Below, piece after piece: positions 63,638 through 64,000 of a DNA stretch of 64,000 bases. Origin of the DNA: Hippopus hippopus (lineage: Eukaryota > Mollusca > Bivalvia > Cardiida > Cardiidae); NCBI GenBank assembly GCA_946811185.2, contig OX328106.1, positions 12,318,777 through 12,382,776 on the forward strand, in the 5' to 3' direction. Each line of letters begins with the position of its first letter. Within the stretch, counting starts at the first letter, position 1. The notes beneath the pieces are model-generated. The model worked only from the letters and a program-made list of their open reading frames with translations. It was not told the DNA's origin and made no database searches. Position numbers and translations under genes: made by a program.

Positions 63638-63705
63638 CTTCTATTCAACGTTGCCACAGAAGTAGTTTATAAAAGTTATAAATACGCGTGGGTACTGTTT
63701 CACTG
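63638..63705 (-). promoter_or_regulatory. Possible core promoter of the sulfotransferase-like gene
   Basis: Read on the minus strand, this stretch just before the ATG has two TATA-like boxes (TATTTATAAC and TTTTATAAAC, roughly 63671-63692) in otherwise ordinary sequence. With only about 35-55 bp between box and ATG, the 5' UTR would be very short, or transcription may start further upstream or on another exon. Position is the only support. Confidence 0.3.
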
Positions 63706-63879
63706 TTGAATGTTCGCCATAAACTTGATGCTTAAAATTTTCTTGAGACCTATGAAAGTTGCAGGAATAAGAAAATGCAACTATGATTCGTTACTGGCGT
63801 ATTTACCCTTATATATTAAGTGATTTTCAATATTGTTTATCAGTTTATGCAGTGTTTACATATCTGCATTGCAAATATA

Positions 63880-64000
63880 TGAACCATGCCCTGTGAAAAG
63901 GGGGATTAATGCATCTGCAAAAACTATCAACCTAGGTCAGCCTGCGCACTCCGCGCAGGCTGACCTTGGCCGAAACTTTATGGTATTTGTCAATTTTCTG
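63880..64000 (+). mobile_element. Palindromic MITE, family A, copy 11, cut by the window edge
   Basis: TATGAACCATGCCCTGTGAA, stem-loop CAGCCTGCGCAC / CGCGCAGGCTGACC, then GTCAATTTTCTG at the edge. It lies about 240 bp upstream of the sulfotransferase-like ATG. Confidence 0.72.

Overview
The window is animal (metazoan) nuclear DNA, most likely from a bivalve mollusc of the heterodont type. The reasons are split genes with GT-AG introns, dense short palindromic elements, tRNA-derived SINEs, CR1/L2-like and Tc1/mariner relics, and repeats opening with a GGGCCATGATGGCCC hairpin followed by ACGG-type microsatellites, a style I associate with bivalve genomes. That assignment is from memory, not from a search.

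The main result is one host gene on the minus strand running almost the whole window, from an ATG at 63637 to a TAG at 14444. By translating minus-strand stretches between good splice sites I found seven exons: 63431-63637, 59958-60171, 58701-58817, 40981-41125, 37738-37894, 23640-23790 and 14444-14628. All reading phases agree if exon 3 uses the AAAG|AC acceptor. The predicted protein is 391 residues: a short cytoplasmic tail, a signal anchor at about residues 16-31, a stem, and a sulfotransferase-like lumenal domain that looks closest to the CHST15/GalNAc4S-6ST type. Both loops that should bind PAPS are divergent, so this may be an enzyme with altered chemistry or a pseudo-enzyme. Nearly everything between 14.6 and 63.4 kb is therefore intron (1.1, 3.1, 3.3, 9.0, 13.9 and 17.6 kb).

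The rest is a museum of repeats. (i) 0-14.4 kb, beyond the gene's 3' end: SINEs, palindromic MITEs, TTAA-flanked elements and a 42-bp tandem repeat at 7.3-8.6 kb. (ii) Intron 6 (14.6-23.6 kb): an 8-bp-TSD foldback element nested in a TTAA element, and a 1.5-kb element with 15-bp terminal inverted repeats. (iii) Intron 5 (23.8-37.7 kb): a hairpin-bearing 210-bp tandem array split by a 2.2-kb element, a broken LINE at 31.6-35.1 kb, and an element with arrays of a TCGGCGA-like motif around a 76-codon ORF. (iv) Intron 4 (37.9-41.0 kb): a palindromic MITE and a foldback element. (v) Intron 3 (41.1-58.7 kb): long minisatellites, a near-intact Tc1/mariner copy, the inverted partner of the 1.5-kb element, a 590-bp foldback with CCGG duplication, SINEs and a 39-bp satellite. 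(vi) Introns 1 and 2: hairpin MITEs, two of the window's MITE copies lying right beside splice sites.

A recurring theme is a small GC-rich stem-loop (arms of the type CAGCCTGCGCAG and CTGCGCAGGCTG) found at the heart of several otherwise different element families and in the units of a tandem array. Inverted pairs of intronic repeats (18.9/49.6 kb and 39.4/59.4 kb) bracket exons and could shape splicing. All calls were made by eye; family names marked as 'like' are recognitions from memory.
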